Assembly (NCBI RefSeq): GCF_001552535.1
Contig: NZ_BCRJ01000003.1
Location: 205,217 to 269,216, forward strand
Origin: Nocardioides jensenii JCM 1364 = NBRC 14755
Lineage (GTDB): Bacteria; Actinomycetota; Actinomycetes; Propionibacteriales; Nocardioidaceae
Direction: 5' to 3'
Length of the DNA: 64,000 bases
This document shows, one piece after another, positions 32,319 through 44,350 of the stretch. Under the pieces are notes generated by a model. That model was not told the origin of the DNA. It saw only the letters and a program-made list of their open reading frames with translations, and made no database searches. The position numbers and the translations under genes were made by a program. Numbering within the stretch: the stretch's first letter is position 1; each line of letters starts with the position of its first letter.

Positions 32319-35300
32319 TCACCCTGCCAGGTCGAATCCCTTCATCCCCTCCGCCAGGAACTTCGGGGTCCCGAAGCCCTTGGCGCGGCCGGGGAGCACC
32401 CACAGCGTGCCGTCGGTCTTCTTGCGCACGACCAGGTCGGGACGGCCGTTGCGGTCCACGTCACCGGGGCTGATCACCCAGTCGTACGCCGAGAGGCTCA
32501 CGCTGGTGAGTGCCACCGGCGAGCCCGAGAGACCGCCCGGTCCGTTGCCGGTGTACTTGGCGATCCTGGTCCCGACCCGGAACAGGTTGTCCGGGGCGCC
32601 GTCGGAGTCCCATCGGCCGATCCCGAGCTGGCTGCTCGCCTTGATCGCGCCACGCGCGACGTAGCTCGACCGGAAGCCCTTGCCCCCACCCGGGTAGATC
32701 CTCATGTCCTTGCCCGAAGGCTGCCCCATGATGTCGGGGAAGCCGTCGCCGGTCGTGTCACCGACCGCGGAGAGCAGCCCGACGCGGGACCAGCCGGTGC
32801 CGATCACCACCGGAGCCGCGAACCGGTTGTTGCCCAGCCCACGGATCAGTTCCAGCCTGGCGGTCGAGGCATTGCGGATCACGATGTCGCCGTGACCGTC
32901 ACGGTCCCAGTCACCCACGTTGAGGAGGGCATTGGCCTTCGCGAACCCGGTCGAGGTGGTGCGCACCAGCCTGCCGGTGTTCTGGGTGCCGTTGTGGGCG
33001 ATCACCTTGAGCGTGTCGCCACTGACCGCGACGATGTCCGGGTCCGCGGTGCCGGTGACGTCGGCCGCACTCACCGAGGTCATCGTGCCGACGCGGCCGA
33101 ACGGGCCGAGCCAGTGCTTGAGGCGACCGTTGCCGGCACCCGGGTAGACCAGGGCAGTGTGGTTGCCTGCCTTGCGGGCATAGAGATCGGGGATGCCGTC
33201 GCCGGTGAAGTCGCCGTAGCCGGTCACGGCATCGAAGTTCTGCCACCCGCTCGACCCGACCTTGAGCGGTGCCTTGAAGGAGCCGGTGCCCGTGCCCGCA
33301 TGGAACCAGAGCGCCCCGGCCCGGTCGACGGTGTAGAGGTCGCCGTAGCCGTCACGGTTGGCGTCTCCGGTGCCGATCGTCCTGGTGTAGCTGCCCCAGT
33401 CCCTGCTGGCGACGATGCGGCTGAACGCGTACTTGGCGGTGCCTCGGTAGAGGTACAGATAACCGTTGCGCGGGTCTCGGGCGACGAAGTCGTTTCGCTT
33501 GTTCTTGTGCAGGTCACCGACCGCGGTCACCTGGTCCAGACCCCGGAACGAGGAGATCGCCGTGGCCGCCGTCGAGAACTTCCCCGTGCCGTCACCGGCC
33601 CGGACCTGGGAGGCGCCGGTCGCCTTGTTGCGCACGATCATGTCGGCCAAACCGTCGCCGGTGATGTCCGGGGTCGCCACGGCCACGTCGTACGCCGACC
33701 AGCCCGTCGACGACGTGGTCGCCGCCTTCCAGCGCAGGTAGCCCTGGGTGGGCAGTGCGAAGCCGGCCTTGTCCGAGGCACGCCGGACCAGGATGTCGGG
33801 GTACGCGGAGTCGACGACGTCGGTGACCAGGTTCCGTCCGGACCAGTCGGCCTGGTACTGCGCGGCCTTGGTGCGGATGGCTGGGATCTGGGCGTAGAGG
33901 TACTTGCCCGGGCAGGCGGTTGATCCGGCATCCCGGTGCCCGTTGATCGCCTTGAAGGTCCGCGAGCCGACCCGTTGGCTGGTGCTGGCCGCGTCGATGC
34001 CGTGCAGTGCCAACTTCCAGGCAAAGAGACGCGCGTAGGCGTCGATCATCGCGGCCGGCGGCCGTGCGGTCTCGAAGTTGCCGATCGCCGACATCGCGAA
34101 CGAGTAGTCGTTGTAGCCCAGCGTGTGCGCGCCGACGACCGGGCGGTCGACGCCGCCGTACCGGCCTTCCCAGATGCGACCGAACTTGTCGACGAGGAAG
34201 TTGTAGCCGACGTCGCTCCAGCCACGGCTCTGGGTGTGGTAGGCGTAGATGCTCCGGATGATGCCCGGAACCTGGGCTCGCGTGTAGTTGTTGGCGTTCA
34301 CCGTGTGGTGGACGAATCCCGCGTGCACCTCGTAGTAGCGCAGCGAGCTCTTGTCGCGCATCCCCTCGTTGGCACCCCACTGGGCCCGGGAGTAGATCTG
34401 CGGCTTGCGGGTGAACGTGGTCGCCTGCAGGGCCACCTTTCCCTCACTGGTGTCGAACTCCGCGTCGTCGCCCCCGTTCCCGGGCGAACTGGGGTCGTCC
34501 TCGGCCTGTCCGAGCTTGGCGGTGTCGATCGCGGGCTTCTCGACCTCGGTGGCCCCCTTGCCGGGCGCGATCACCGCCAGCTTCATGTCGGCCGGAGCCT
34601 CGACGCCCTCGGCCAGGACGGCACGAGCCTGGACCTCGTCGACGTCGCCGACCAGCAGGGCATCGGTCCCCGGGCGGATCTTGCTGGCCTCGGGACTGGC
34701 CGTGTCGGGGCCGTGCTCGTCGTGGTAGTCGACGGGGGTCCACGCGGACCACACGCCGTCGGTGCGGGTGCGCGCGGAGACTGTGATCTGGTCGTCGTCG
34801 ATCTGCTCGCCGTCGGCCCAGGTCACGCCCACGGCGCCGTACCCGGTCACCGGCTCGATGTCGCTGAGAATCTCCGTCGGCCCGTCGGCAGCGGTCCCAC
34901 CGTCGGGAGTCCCGGTCTCTGCCTTCTGCCTCTCCGGGGCCCGCTGACCCGGGGCCTGCGACGTGTCGGCCCCGGGCTGGTCCGACGTCTCGTCGTTGCT
35001 GCGCGGTGACACCTGGGAGCCGCCGGAGGTCGTGGCTGCCGCGGCCATCTCGAACTCGTTGACCTCCGGGTCGACAGGCTCGGTCTCGACAACCGCCTCG
35101 TCATCGGCCTTCTCATCGCCCTGACCGGCCGCCGGCTTCGACGTTCCTCCCGGCAGGGTCATCGTGGTGGACGGCGCCTCGGCCTCGGGCGCGGCCTGAG
35201 CCTGCGTGCCCGGCCGGTTCACGACGACGTCGAGGGAGATCACATTGGCGGCGGGGGCCAGGACAGCGGCAACCGCGGCCAGCGCAAGGATCTGCTGGCA

Positions 35301-35333
35301 GGCGGTGACAAAACGGGCCTTGTTGGGGCGCAT
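32319..35333 (-). CDS. Secreted N-acetylmuramoyl-L-alanine amidase with VCBS/FG-GAP repeats
   Basis: This 1004-residue exported protein has a signal sequence (ILALAAVAAVLAPAANV), a long acidic, Thr/Pro-rich linker, and a PGRP/amidase_2 domain at about residues 310-490. That domain carries a zinc site (FVHHTVN, then GHRDAGSTACPG) and the GWSDVGYNFLVDKFGRIWEGRYGG core. The C-terminal half is a series of FG-GAP/VCBS-like repeats (DITGDGLADMIVR, DANRDGYGDLYT, DFTGDGIPDLYA, DWDRDGHGDIVIR, DVDRNGRPDLVVR), likely a calcium-binding beta-propeller. It probably cleaves wall stem peptides. Its upstream region shares an element with the LCP gene at 43665. Confidence 0.94.
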   Translation of the reverse strand: MRPNKARFVTACQQILALAAVAAVLAPAANVISLDVVVNRPGTQAQAAPEAEAPSTTMTLPGGTSKPAAGQGDEKADDEAVVETEPVDPEVNEFEMAAAATTSGGSQVSPRSNDETSDQPGADTSQAPGQRAPERQKAETGTPDGGTAADGPTEILSDIEPVTGYGAVGVTWADGEQIDDDQITVSARTRTDGVWSAWTPVDYHDEHGPDTASPEASKIRPGTDALLVGDVDEVQARAVLAEGVEAPADMKLAVIAPGKGATEVEKPAIDTAKLGQAEDDPSSPGNGGDDAEFDTSEGKVALQATTFTRKPQIYSRAQWGANEGMRDKSSLRYYEVHAGFVHHTVNANNYTRAQVPGIIRSIYAYHTQSRGWSDVGYNFLVDKFGRIWEGRYGGVDRPVVGAHTLGYNDYSFAMSAIGNFETARPPAAMIDAYARLFAWKLALHGIDAASTSQRVGSRTFKAINGHRDAGSTACPGKYLYAQIPAIRTKAAQYQADWSGRNLVTDVVDSAYPDILVRRASDKAGFALPTQGYLRWKAATTSSTGWSAYDVAVATPDITGDGLADMIVRNKATGASQVRAGDGTGKFSTAATAISSFRGLDQVTAVGDLHKNKRNDFVARDPRNGYLYLYRGTAKYAFSRIVASRDWGSYTRTIGTGDANRDGYGDLYTVDRAGALWFHAGTGTGSFKAPLKVGSSGWQNFDAVTGYGDFTGDGIPDLYARKAGNHTALVYPGAGNGRLKHWLGPFGRVGTMTSVSAADVTGTADPDIVAVSGDTLKVIAHNGTQNTGRLVRTTSTGFAKANALLNVGDWDRDGHGDIVIRNASTARLELIRGLGNNRFAAPVVIGTGWSRVGLLSAVGDTTGDGFPDIMGQPSGKDMRIYPGGGKGFRSSYVARGAIKASSQLGIGRWDSDGAPDNLFRVGTRIAKYTGNGPGGLSGSPVALTSVSLSAYDWVISPGDVDRNGRPDLVVRKKTDGTLWVLPGRAKGFGTPKFLAEGMKGFDLAG

Positions 35334-35497
35334 ACTCGGCTACTCCAGTGCGGGGGAAGATTCACACGAGTACCAAGTTTCACACCAGTCACATGGGTGA
35401 CCGCAAGTGTTTCTGAGTAACTACAATCTTGTAATTTCCAGTCGACACGCCGGTCAATCCAAGAAATGTCAATTCGCGGGCGGCGTGATCGGCCGTT
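35334..35497. promoter_or_regulatory. AT-rich intergenic region with the amidase promoter
   Basis: This 164-base stretch is clearly lower in GC than its surroundings. It contains the shared block CACCAGTCACA/GGGGAAG described separately and the inverted repeat TACAA-TC-TTGTA (35422-35433). No coding frame is convincing. Confidence 0.5.
35353..35393 (-). promoter_or_regulatory. Shared two-block upstream element, amidase copy
   Basis: On the minus strand TGTGACTGGTG (35383-35393), exactly 23 bases, then CTTCCCC (35353-35359), followed by 19 bases to the ATG at 35333. The LCP gene at 43665 has the same blocks with the same 23- and 19-base spacings. Confidence 0.65.
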
Positions 35498-36280
35498 TCA
35501 GACGTCGGAACCGAGCTCGTCGTCGGTGTCCTCGTCTTCTGGCACACCCTCGTCGGAGCGGTCGTACTTCAGGTAGCGGATGCCCTCCACGACATCGCCG
35601 TCGAAACCGACGCGGCCGTTCTCGAGCACGATCACCCGGTCGCACATCTTGCGCACCGACGCGGGCGCGTGGCTCACGTAGAACATCGTCCGGCCCTCGT
35701 CGCGGATCTCCTGCATCTTCTCGATGCACTTCTTCTTGAACGGCTTGTCCCCCACGGCCAGGACCTCGTCGACCAGGAAGATGTCGGACTCGACGTGGAC
35801 GGCCACGGCGAACCCGAGCCGGGCGAACATGCCCGAGCTGTAGTGGCCGACCTCGGTGTCGAGGAACTTGCCGACCTGCGCGAACTCCACGATGTCGTCG
35901 AACTTGCGCTTGGTCTCCGCCTCGCTCATGCCAAGGACAGCGGCGTTGAGGAAGATGTTCTCGCGGCCGCTCAGCTGGGGGTGGAAGCCGGCACCGGTGG
36001 CGATCAGCCCGGCGATGCGGCCGCGGGTCAGAACCGACCCGGAGTCGGGCCGCATGATGCCGTTGACCAGCTTGAGCAGCGTGCTCTTCCCAGAGCCGTT
36101 CAGGCCCATCAGCCCGATGGACTCCCCCTGCTGGACGGTGAAGGTCACCTTGTCCAGGGCCAGGAACTTCTCACGGAGGTCCTGCCCCTTGGTCATGGCC
36201 ACCGCCATCTGCTTCATGGTGCGGTGGTACTGCATCGTGAAGGACTTGCTGACCTCATCGATGACGATGGCTTCGGTCAT
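35498..36280 (-). CDS. ABC transporter ATPase for lipid-linked polysaccharide (Wzt/TagH/RfbE type)
   Basis: This 260-residue ATPase has Walker A GLNGSGKST, the signature YSSGMFARLGFAVAV, Walker B DIFLVDEVLAVGD and the switch His in FYVSHA. It matches the polysaccharide/teichoic acid exporter class. The C-terminal tail is short and acidic, without a glycan-binding domain. ATG 36280 overlaps the permease stop by one base. With the permease it should flip lipid-linked galactan across the membrane, as its mycobacterial counterpart near the glf genes is thought to do. Confidence 0.94.
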   Translation of the reverse strand: MTEAIVIDEVSKSFTMQYHRTMKQMAVAMTKGQDLREKFLALDKVTFTVQQGESIGLMGLNGSGKSTLLKLVNGIMRPDSGSVLTRGRIAGLIATGAGFHPQLSGRENIFLNAAVLGMSEAETKRKFDDIVEFAQVGKFLDTEVGHYSSGMFARLGFAVAVHVESDIFLVDEVLAVGDKPFKKKCIEKMQEIRDEGRTMFYVSHAPASVRKMCDRVIVLENGRVGFDGDVVEGIRYLKYDRSDEGVPEDEDTDDELGSDV

Positions 36281-37157
36281 TAGATGCGCTCCGGGATCTT
36301 GTTCTCGAGGCGGGAGAAGACCCACTGGGCGATGCCGAGCAGGACCAGGCTGACGAGGATGCTGATCGCACCGCGGGTGAGCAGGTGGTCGGGCATGTGC
36401 TCGGTGACCGTCTTGCCCGGGTCGGAGGTGGTGCCCACCCAGAACGCTCGCTGCATCAGCAGCACGGCCTGGGCGATGGGGTTGGCCAGGTAGAGCTCCG
36501 TGTGCCCGTGAAAGCGCTCGTCGACCATGCTGTAGGGGTAGATCATCGGCACGCCGAACCGCACGAAGTTGGTCAAGATCGTGACCAGCTGCCCGAAGTC
36601 ACGGAAGAACACGTTCGCCGCGCTGAACAGCAGCGCGAGCGCCGTACCGAGGATGGCGATGATCAGCAACGCCAGGACCAGCGCCAACATCCCGATCCAG
36701 GTCGGGGTCCAGCCCGCGAGCAGACACACGCCGAGCAGGATCACCAGCTGCGGGAGCACGTGGAAGCCGGAGACCAGCATCGAGGCGACCGGGAACATCT
36801 CGCGTGGCATGGCCATCTTGCGCACCAGTGCCTTGTTCCGCAGGATCGAGCGAGTGCCGGCGTTGAAGGTCTCGGTGAAGAAGTGCACCACGATGATGCC
36901 GGTGAACATGTGGATCGGGAAGTTCTCGACATCCTTGTGCAGGTTCATCACCAGACCGATGACGAACCAGTAGATGAAGAACTGCGACAGCGGGTTGATG
37001 TAGGACCACAGGAAGCCCAGGAACGATCCCTGGTAGCGCGCCGCGATCTCGCGGCGCACCAGCAGCCGGAGCAGGTAGCGGCGACGGAAGACCTCCCCCA
37101 GCCCCTGCCCACCCGAGGGCGGGACCAACGGAGCATCGACGGCGCGAGCCGGCGCGC

Positions 37158-37161
<4 letters not shown>
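36280..37161 (-). CDS. ABC-2 type permease for polysaccharide export (Wzm/TagG type)
   Basis: This 293-residue protein has six membrane segments and the ABC-2 polysaccharide permease signature (LLVRREIAARYQGSFLGFLWSYINPLSQF; GIIVVHFFTETFNAGTRSILRNKALVRKMAMPREMFP; YPYSMV...YLANPIAQAVLLMQR). It is coupled to GlfT2 upstream (4-base overlap) and to the ATPase downstream. The position directly after galactan synthases points to lipid-linked galactofuranan as the cargo. Confidence 0.94.
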
Positions 37162-40357
<3,196 letters not shown>

Positions 40358-40362
40358 TCAGT

Positions 40363-41265
40363 CTAGCGAGCGGGTGGGCCAGGGCTGGGCGGTCGCCGCA
40401 TGTGGCGCGCCGACCGGATGGCCTTGATCACGTTGGTGGCCTCGGCCCGTCCTCCACGGAACGGGCTCAGCATCAGGACCGCGATCACGATCAGCCACGG
40501 CTTGGCGCGCACCAGCGCGTTCTCGCCGTACCTGAAGTGCACGATGAAGAGGTTGCGGAACATGTAGAACCCCTTCCACGTGTCGAGGGCGTGCTGCTGG
40601 TTGAAGTCGAGCTGGCGAACCAGCACGGCGTCACGCAGCGCGAGGATGGTGAACCCCGCCCGGCGGGCGCGGACCGCGAAGTCGACGTCGTCGTAGAAGA
40701 TGAAGTACGACGGGTCGGGCAGGCCGATCTCGTCGATCACGCGTCGGTGCACCATGAAGCCCTCGAACGCGACGTTCTCGATCGGCAGCTCGGCGGGCAG
40801 GTCCGCCCTCGAGGCGTAGGCCTGGTCGACGCACGCGGTCTTGGGCCGGATCCGCAACGGGTTCCTGAGGTCGAAGTGAATCGCGGACTTCTCGACCAGG
40901 TTGCCGTGGAGATCTTCGCGCACCGCCATCAGGCACGGGTTCTCGTGGTCGGCCAGCACGGCCAGACAGTCCGGCGCCGGCACCACGTCGTCGTCCATCA
41001 GCCAGATGCGGTCGAACCCCGCCTCGTAGGCCTGCTTGACCCCGAGGTGGAACCCTCCGGCACCGCCGAGGTTGTCGTCGCTGTGGGTGACCCGCAGCGG
41101 CAGGTCGTCGCGGTCGAGCACGGTGCGGGTGTGGTCGGCGCTGGCGTTGTCGATCACGATGACCGCGTCGGGTTGACGGGTCTGGGCGGCCAGTCCGTCG
41201 AGCATGCCGGCCAGCAGGTCGGCCCGGTTGTAGGTGACGATCACGACTGCGATGCGCTCGGTCAC
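40363..41265 (-). CDS. Glycosyltransferase family 2, GlfT1-like
   Basis: This 300-residue GT-A protein (VVIVTYNRADLLAGMLDGLAAQTRQPDAVIVIDNASAD; NLGGAGGFHLGV; WLMDDDVVPAPD; FFIYYDDVDFAVRARRAGF-like motif) resembles mycobacterial GlfT1, which adds the first galactofuranose units to the linker before GlfT2 extends the chain. GTG 41265 (VTERIAVVIVTYNR) overlaps the upstream stop by 4 bases. The adjacent gene is a similar GT2, so which of the two performs the GlfT1 step is uncertain. Confidence 0.85.
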   Translation of the reverse strand: MTERIAVVIVTYNRADLLAGMLDGLAAQTRQPDAVIVIDNASADHTRTVLDRDDLPLRVTHSDDNLGGAGGFHLGVKQAYEAGFDRIWLMDDDVVPAPDCLAVLADHENPCLMAVREDLHGNLVEKSAIHFDLRNPLRIRPKTACVDQAYASRADLPAELPIENVAFEGFMVHRRVIDEIGLPDPSYFIFYDDVDFAVRARRAGFTILALRDAVLVRQLDFNQQHALDTWKGFYMFRNLFIVHFRYGENALVRAKPWLIVIAVLMLSPFRGGRAEATNVIKAIRSARHMRRPPSPGPPAR

Positions 41266-42191
41266 CGGAGGAACCTCCCGTGACCGGTGAAGTCGTTGCG
41301 CAGCCCGGCGGCGATCCCTTGGGCGCTCAACCTCAACCGTTGCGGCGAGGGCCGGGTGAACGCGTAGAACCACGCAGTCTTCACGATGAACGCGACCACG
41401 TGGAGCGACCCGCGGTAGGTGCGCAGATTGACCACGTTGTTGCGCGACATGCAGTAGTGCTTGAGGTCGGACGGTGAGTGGTTGTACGTCGTACGCCCGA
41501 ACATCATCGGAGTGCCGAGACTGCCGACGGAGGGATGCCGCACGGTGGCGTCGACGACCGTGGCGATGCGGGCGCCGGCCTTCTCGGCGCGCAGGCGGTA
41601 CTCGTGGTCGTCGCCCCAGATGAAGAACTCGGCGCGCGGCAGGCCGATCCTCTCGGCCAGGTCGCGGGTGACCAGGACACCGTTGAACGGGATCACGATC
41701 TCATCGATGCGCCCGTCAGTGGCCGCGGCGCGCACGTCGGCCAGGTCGTGCACCACCGTGGTGCCGCCAGGCAGGCGGATCGGGAAGACCAGCCGGTCGG
41801 CGTCGGCCTGGTCGACGACCACGGGTCCCCAGAAGTCGAGGTCACCGTGGTGCTCCAGGAGTCGCGGGAGGCAGTCGTCGTCGGGCATGCCGTCGTCGTC
41901 CATCAACCAGAGCAGGTCGGCACCGCTCTCCAGACCGACGCGCATCCCCTCGTGGAATCCGCCCGCACCCCCGCGGTTCTCGGACAGTGTCACGGAGTGA
42001 ACGCCCTCCTGCCCAGCCAGCCACTCCCCTGTGCCGTCGGTCGAGGCGTTGTCGACGACGACGATCTCCGCCAGCTCCGGCGTACGACGCAGGCGCGCGA
42101 GCAGGCCCTGGAGCAGCGACAACCGGTTGAACGTCACCACCACGGCGACGATGCGGCCCGGGGCGGTGGCGGGGGTGGATGGGGTCGGCAC
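41262..42191 (-). CDS. Glycosyltransferase family 2 (second GlfT1-like paralogue)
   Basis: This GT-A protein of about 309 residues (IVAVVVTFNRLSLLQGLLARL, VVDNASTDGTGEWL, NRGGAGGFHEGM, WLMDDDGMPDDD, FFIWGDDHEYRLRAEKAG) is related to its neighbour at 40363-41265. It may be the rhamnosyl- or galactofuranosyl-transferase that primes galactan. Start choice: TAGGGT (42199-42204) lies seven bases before GTG 42191, suggesting an internal leaderless promoter; an ATG at 42272 would overlap the LCP gene. Confidence 0.85.
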   Translation of the reverse strand: MPTPSTPATAPGRIVAVVVTFNRLSLLQGLLARLRRTPELAEIVVVDNASTDGTGEWLAGQEGVHSVTLSENRGGAGGFHEGMRVGLESGADLLWLMDDDGMPDDDCLPRLLEHHGDLDFWGPVVVDQADADRLVFPIRLPGGTTVVHDLADVRAAATDGRIDEIVIPFNGVLVTRDLAERIGLPRAEFFIWGDDHEYRLRAEKAGARIATVVDATVRHPSVGSLGTPMMFGRTTYNHSPSDLKHYCMSRNNVVNLRTYRGSLHVVAFIVKTAWFYAFTRPSPQRLRLSAQGIAAGLRNDFTGHGRFLR

Positions 42192-42219
42192 GGCGACCAC
42201 CCTAGATGTTGATGGGCGT

Positions 42220-43665
42220 TCAGCAGGCAGCGGCGAGGTCCTCGGCCTCATTGGCGGCGTAGCCCTCGTCACGGGTTCCGATCGCGGCGCCGTTGGTGGA
42301 GGCGTTCTTCTTCGCCTTGCCCGGCTTGCCGGCCTTGCCCTCCGCCTTGTCGATGCCCTTCTTGATCATCGCCTTGATCTTGGCCAGGTCGGGGTGGGCG
42401 GTGTTGATCGCCGGCGGGACGATCGAGACCGAGGAGATCTTCTGGTCCTTGGCCTTCAGCGCCAGGTCCATGAACCTGGCGACCTGGCTCCCGGGCAGGT
42501 TCGTCTCGACCATCGACGATCCGGCGGAGGTGATCTCCTCGAAGTTGGTGATCACCTTCTTGGGGCTGATCTGAGTGGCGATCGCGTTCATCACGCACTT
42601 CTGCCGCGCCATGCGGGCGTAGTCGTCGGAGCCTTCACGGGAGCGGGCGTACCAGAGCGTCTCGAAGCCGCTGAGCTTGCGCTCTCCCGGCTCGATGTAG
42701 CCGGTGACGTCGCTGCCCAGGCCCCCGACCGGAATCCGGTCACGGACGTTGAGGGTGACCCCACCCACCGCGTCGACGAGATCCTTGAAGCCCTGGAGGT
42801 TGACCATGGCCCAGTAGTTGATCTTGAGGTCGGTGATGCCCTCGACGGCCATGATGGTGGCATCGATTCCCGGGTTCTTCGCCTTGCCGAAGAGGTCCTT
42901 GTTGTCGCCGGCCCAGGTCGAGACGCCGTTGAGGTAGCAGCCCTCGCAGTCGAACCCGTCGGGGAACTGCTCGTCCATCACCGAGCCCTTCCTGAACTTG
43001 AAGTTCTCGAGGTTGCGCGGGAGCCCGATCAGCACCGTGCGGCCGGTCTCCTCGTCGATGCTGGCGATCGTCATCGAGTCGGGGCGCAGGCCCCAGCGGC
43101 CGGCTCCGGAGTCACCGCCCATCAGCAGCACGTTGTAGCGCCCGTGCTCGGCGTTGCTGACCGGCCCGTCCCCGAACATGGTGATCATGAAGTCGCGTTG
43201 GACGGTGACCAGATGCGCGCCGAAGAGCAGGGTGCCCACCACGGAGAAGCAGAGGACGCCGTTGAGGCCGACCGCGGCCAGGCGCTGGTTCTTGACCAGG
43301 GTCAGTGGTTGGCCGAGCCGCCACGCGTCGATGAAGAGGGCCGCCCACCCGATCGCGGCCAGCATCAGCACGAAGCGGATCAGGTTGAGGACATAGGGCG
43401 TCGAGCCCAGCCAGAAGACGAACGTGTGCGAGAACAGCCCGATCAGGAAGGCGAACGCCGCAAGGCCGACGAGACCGATGACGATCCGGATCGCGATCCG
43501 ACCGATGCGCTTGTTGCCCGCGACCAGCTGGGCCGATCCCGGCAGGAACAAGGTCATCACCATCAGGGTGATGGCACGACGGAACCGCACCTTCGCTGCA
43601 CGGTCCGTCTCTCGGGCGCTACCGCTGTGGCGATCGTGCAACCCGGGGGAAGATGCGGGTGGCAT
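42220..43665 (-). CDS. LytR-CpsA-Psr (LCP) family phosphotransferase, operon head
   Basis: This 481-residue protein has several N-terminal membrane segments (about residues 30-155) and an extracytoplasmic LCP domain (YNVLLMGGDSGAGRWGLRPDSMTIASID, LIGLPRNLENF, YLNGVSTW, VNLQGFKDLVDAVGGVTLNVRDRIP, GFETLWYARSREGSDDYARMARQKCVM). LCP enzymes attach lipid-linked glycans to peptidoglycan. Its place at the head of the galactan genes suggests galactan as the glycan. The multi-span N-terminus is longer than in the other two LCP genes here. Its promoter shares blocks with the amidase gene. Confidence 0.92.
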   Translation of the reverse strand: MPPASSPGLHDRHSGSARETDRAAKVRFRRAITLMVMTLFLPGSAQLVAGNKRIGRIAIRIVIGLVGLAAFAFLIGLFSHTFVFWLGSTPYVLNLIRFVLMLAAIGWAALFIDAWRLGQPLTLVKNQRLAAVGLNGVLCFSVVGTLLFGAHLVTVQRDFMITMFGDGPVSNAEHGRYNVLLMGGDSGAGRWGLRPDSMTIASIDEETGRTVLIGLPRNLENFKFRKGSVMDEQFPDGFDCEGCYLNGVSTWAGDNKDLFGKAKNPGIDATIMAVEGITDLKINYWAMVNLQGFKDLVDAVGGVTLNVRDRIPVGGLGSDVTGYIEPGERKLSGFETLWYARSREGSDDYARMARQKCVMNAIATQISPKKVITNFEEITSAGSSMVETNLPGSQVARFMDLALKAKDQKISSVSIVPPAINTAHPDLAKIKAMIKKGIDKAEGKAGKPGKAKKNASTNGAAIGTRDEGYAANEAEDLAAAC

Positions 43666-43684
43666 CGACTGAGCCTCTCTGACT

Positions 43685-43725
43685 GGGGAAGAAATCAGTG
43701 ACGTCAGTCAGTATCACCAGTCACA
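43685..43725 (-). promoter_or_regulatory. Shared two-block upstream element, LCP copy
   Basis: On the minus strand TGTGACTGGTG (43715-43725), 23 bases, CTTCCCC (43685-43691), then 19 bases to ATG 43665. Spacing is identical to the amidase copy at 35353-35393 while the intervening bases differ. The plus strand also reads GTCACAGGAGTCACA here, a 9-base-spaced direct repeat. Confidence 0.65.
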
Positions 43726-43776
43726 GGAGTCACATCGCGTTGCGACTCGCCGGGCAATGCGATCGGCCCGCCTCGC

Positions 43777-44301
43777 TCACACGTCCGTCGTACGGCCCCG
43801 GGCGATCTCCTCCTTGCCGGCCAGGCGATGGGCCCGCCGGATCTCGGCCTCGCGCAGCCGGCGCTCGTCGTCGGGGGTCTCCGGCACCAAGGCCGGCACC
43901 GTCCGGGAGTGGCCGGACTCGTCGATGGCGACGAACACGAAGTACGCCGAGGCCACGTGGACCGGGTGCCCGGAGGCATCGGTCCACGGCTCCGCCTCGA
44001 TGCGAACACCCACCTCCATCGATGAGCGGCCCGCCCAGTTGACCTGCGCCGTGGTGCGCACGATGTCACCGACGTGCACGGGCTCGAGGAACGCCATCTC
44101 GTCCAACGCGGCAGTCACGGCCGGTCCGCCGCTGTGCCGCTGGGCCGCTGCACCGGCGGTCGAGTCGGCCAGCTTCATGATCTCCCCACCGTGCACGTTG
44201 CCGAGCAGGTTGGCGGAGGTCCCGTGCATCATCTCGGCCAGGGAGACCCTGGAGTAGGTCGGCGGGCGGCTGGCCGGCTGGTCGGGCAACAGAGCGGTCA
44301 T
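43777..44301 (-). CDS. Acyl-CoA thioesterase, hotdog fold
   Basis: This 174-residue protein matches the YciA/BFIT-type acyl-CoA hydrolases (MHGTSANLLGNVHGGEIMKLADSTAGAAAQRHSGG; EMAFLEPVHVGDIVRTTAQVNWAGRSSMEVGVRIEAE). It starts at ATG 44301 with TAATCT (44309-44314) seven bases upstream, and is divergent from the second LCP gene. The C-terminal region is charged and probably helical. The physiological substrate is unknown. Confidence 0.9.
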   Translation of the reverse strand: MTALLPDQPASRPPTYSRVSLAEMMHGTSANLLGNVHGGEIMKLADSTAGAAAQRHSGGPAVTAALDEMAFLEPVHVGDIVRTTAQVNWAGRSSMEVGVRIEAEPWTDASGHPVHVASAYFVFVAIDESGHSRTVPALVPETPDDERRLREAEIRRAHRLAGKEEIARGRTTDV

Positions 44302-44350
44302 GCGGTGCAGATTAGCGGCCGGAGGGGGCCGCACCGGTACCGTCTGCCCC

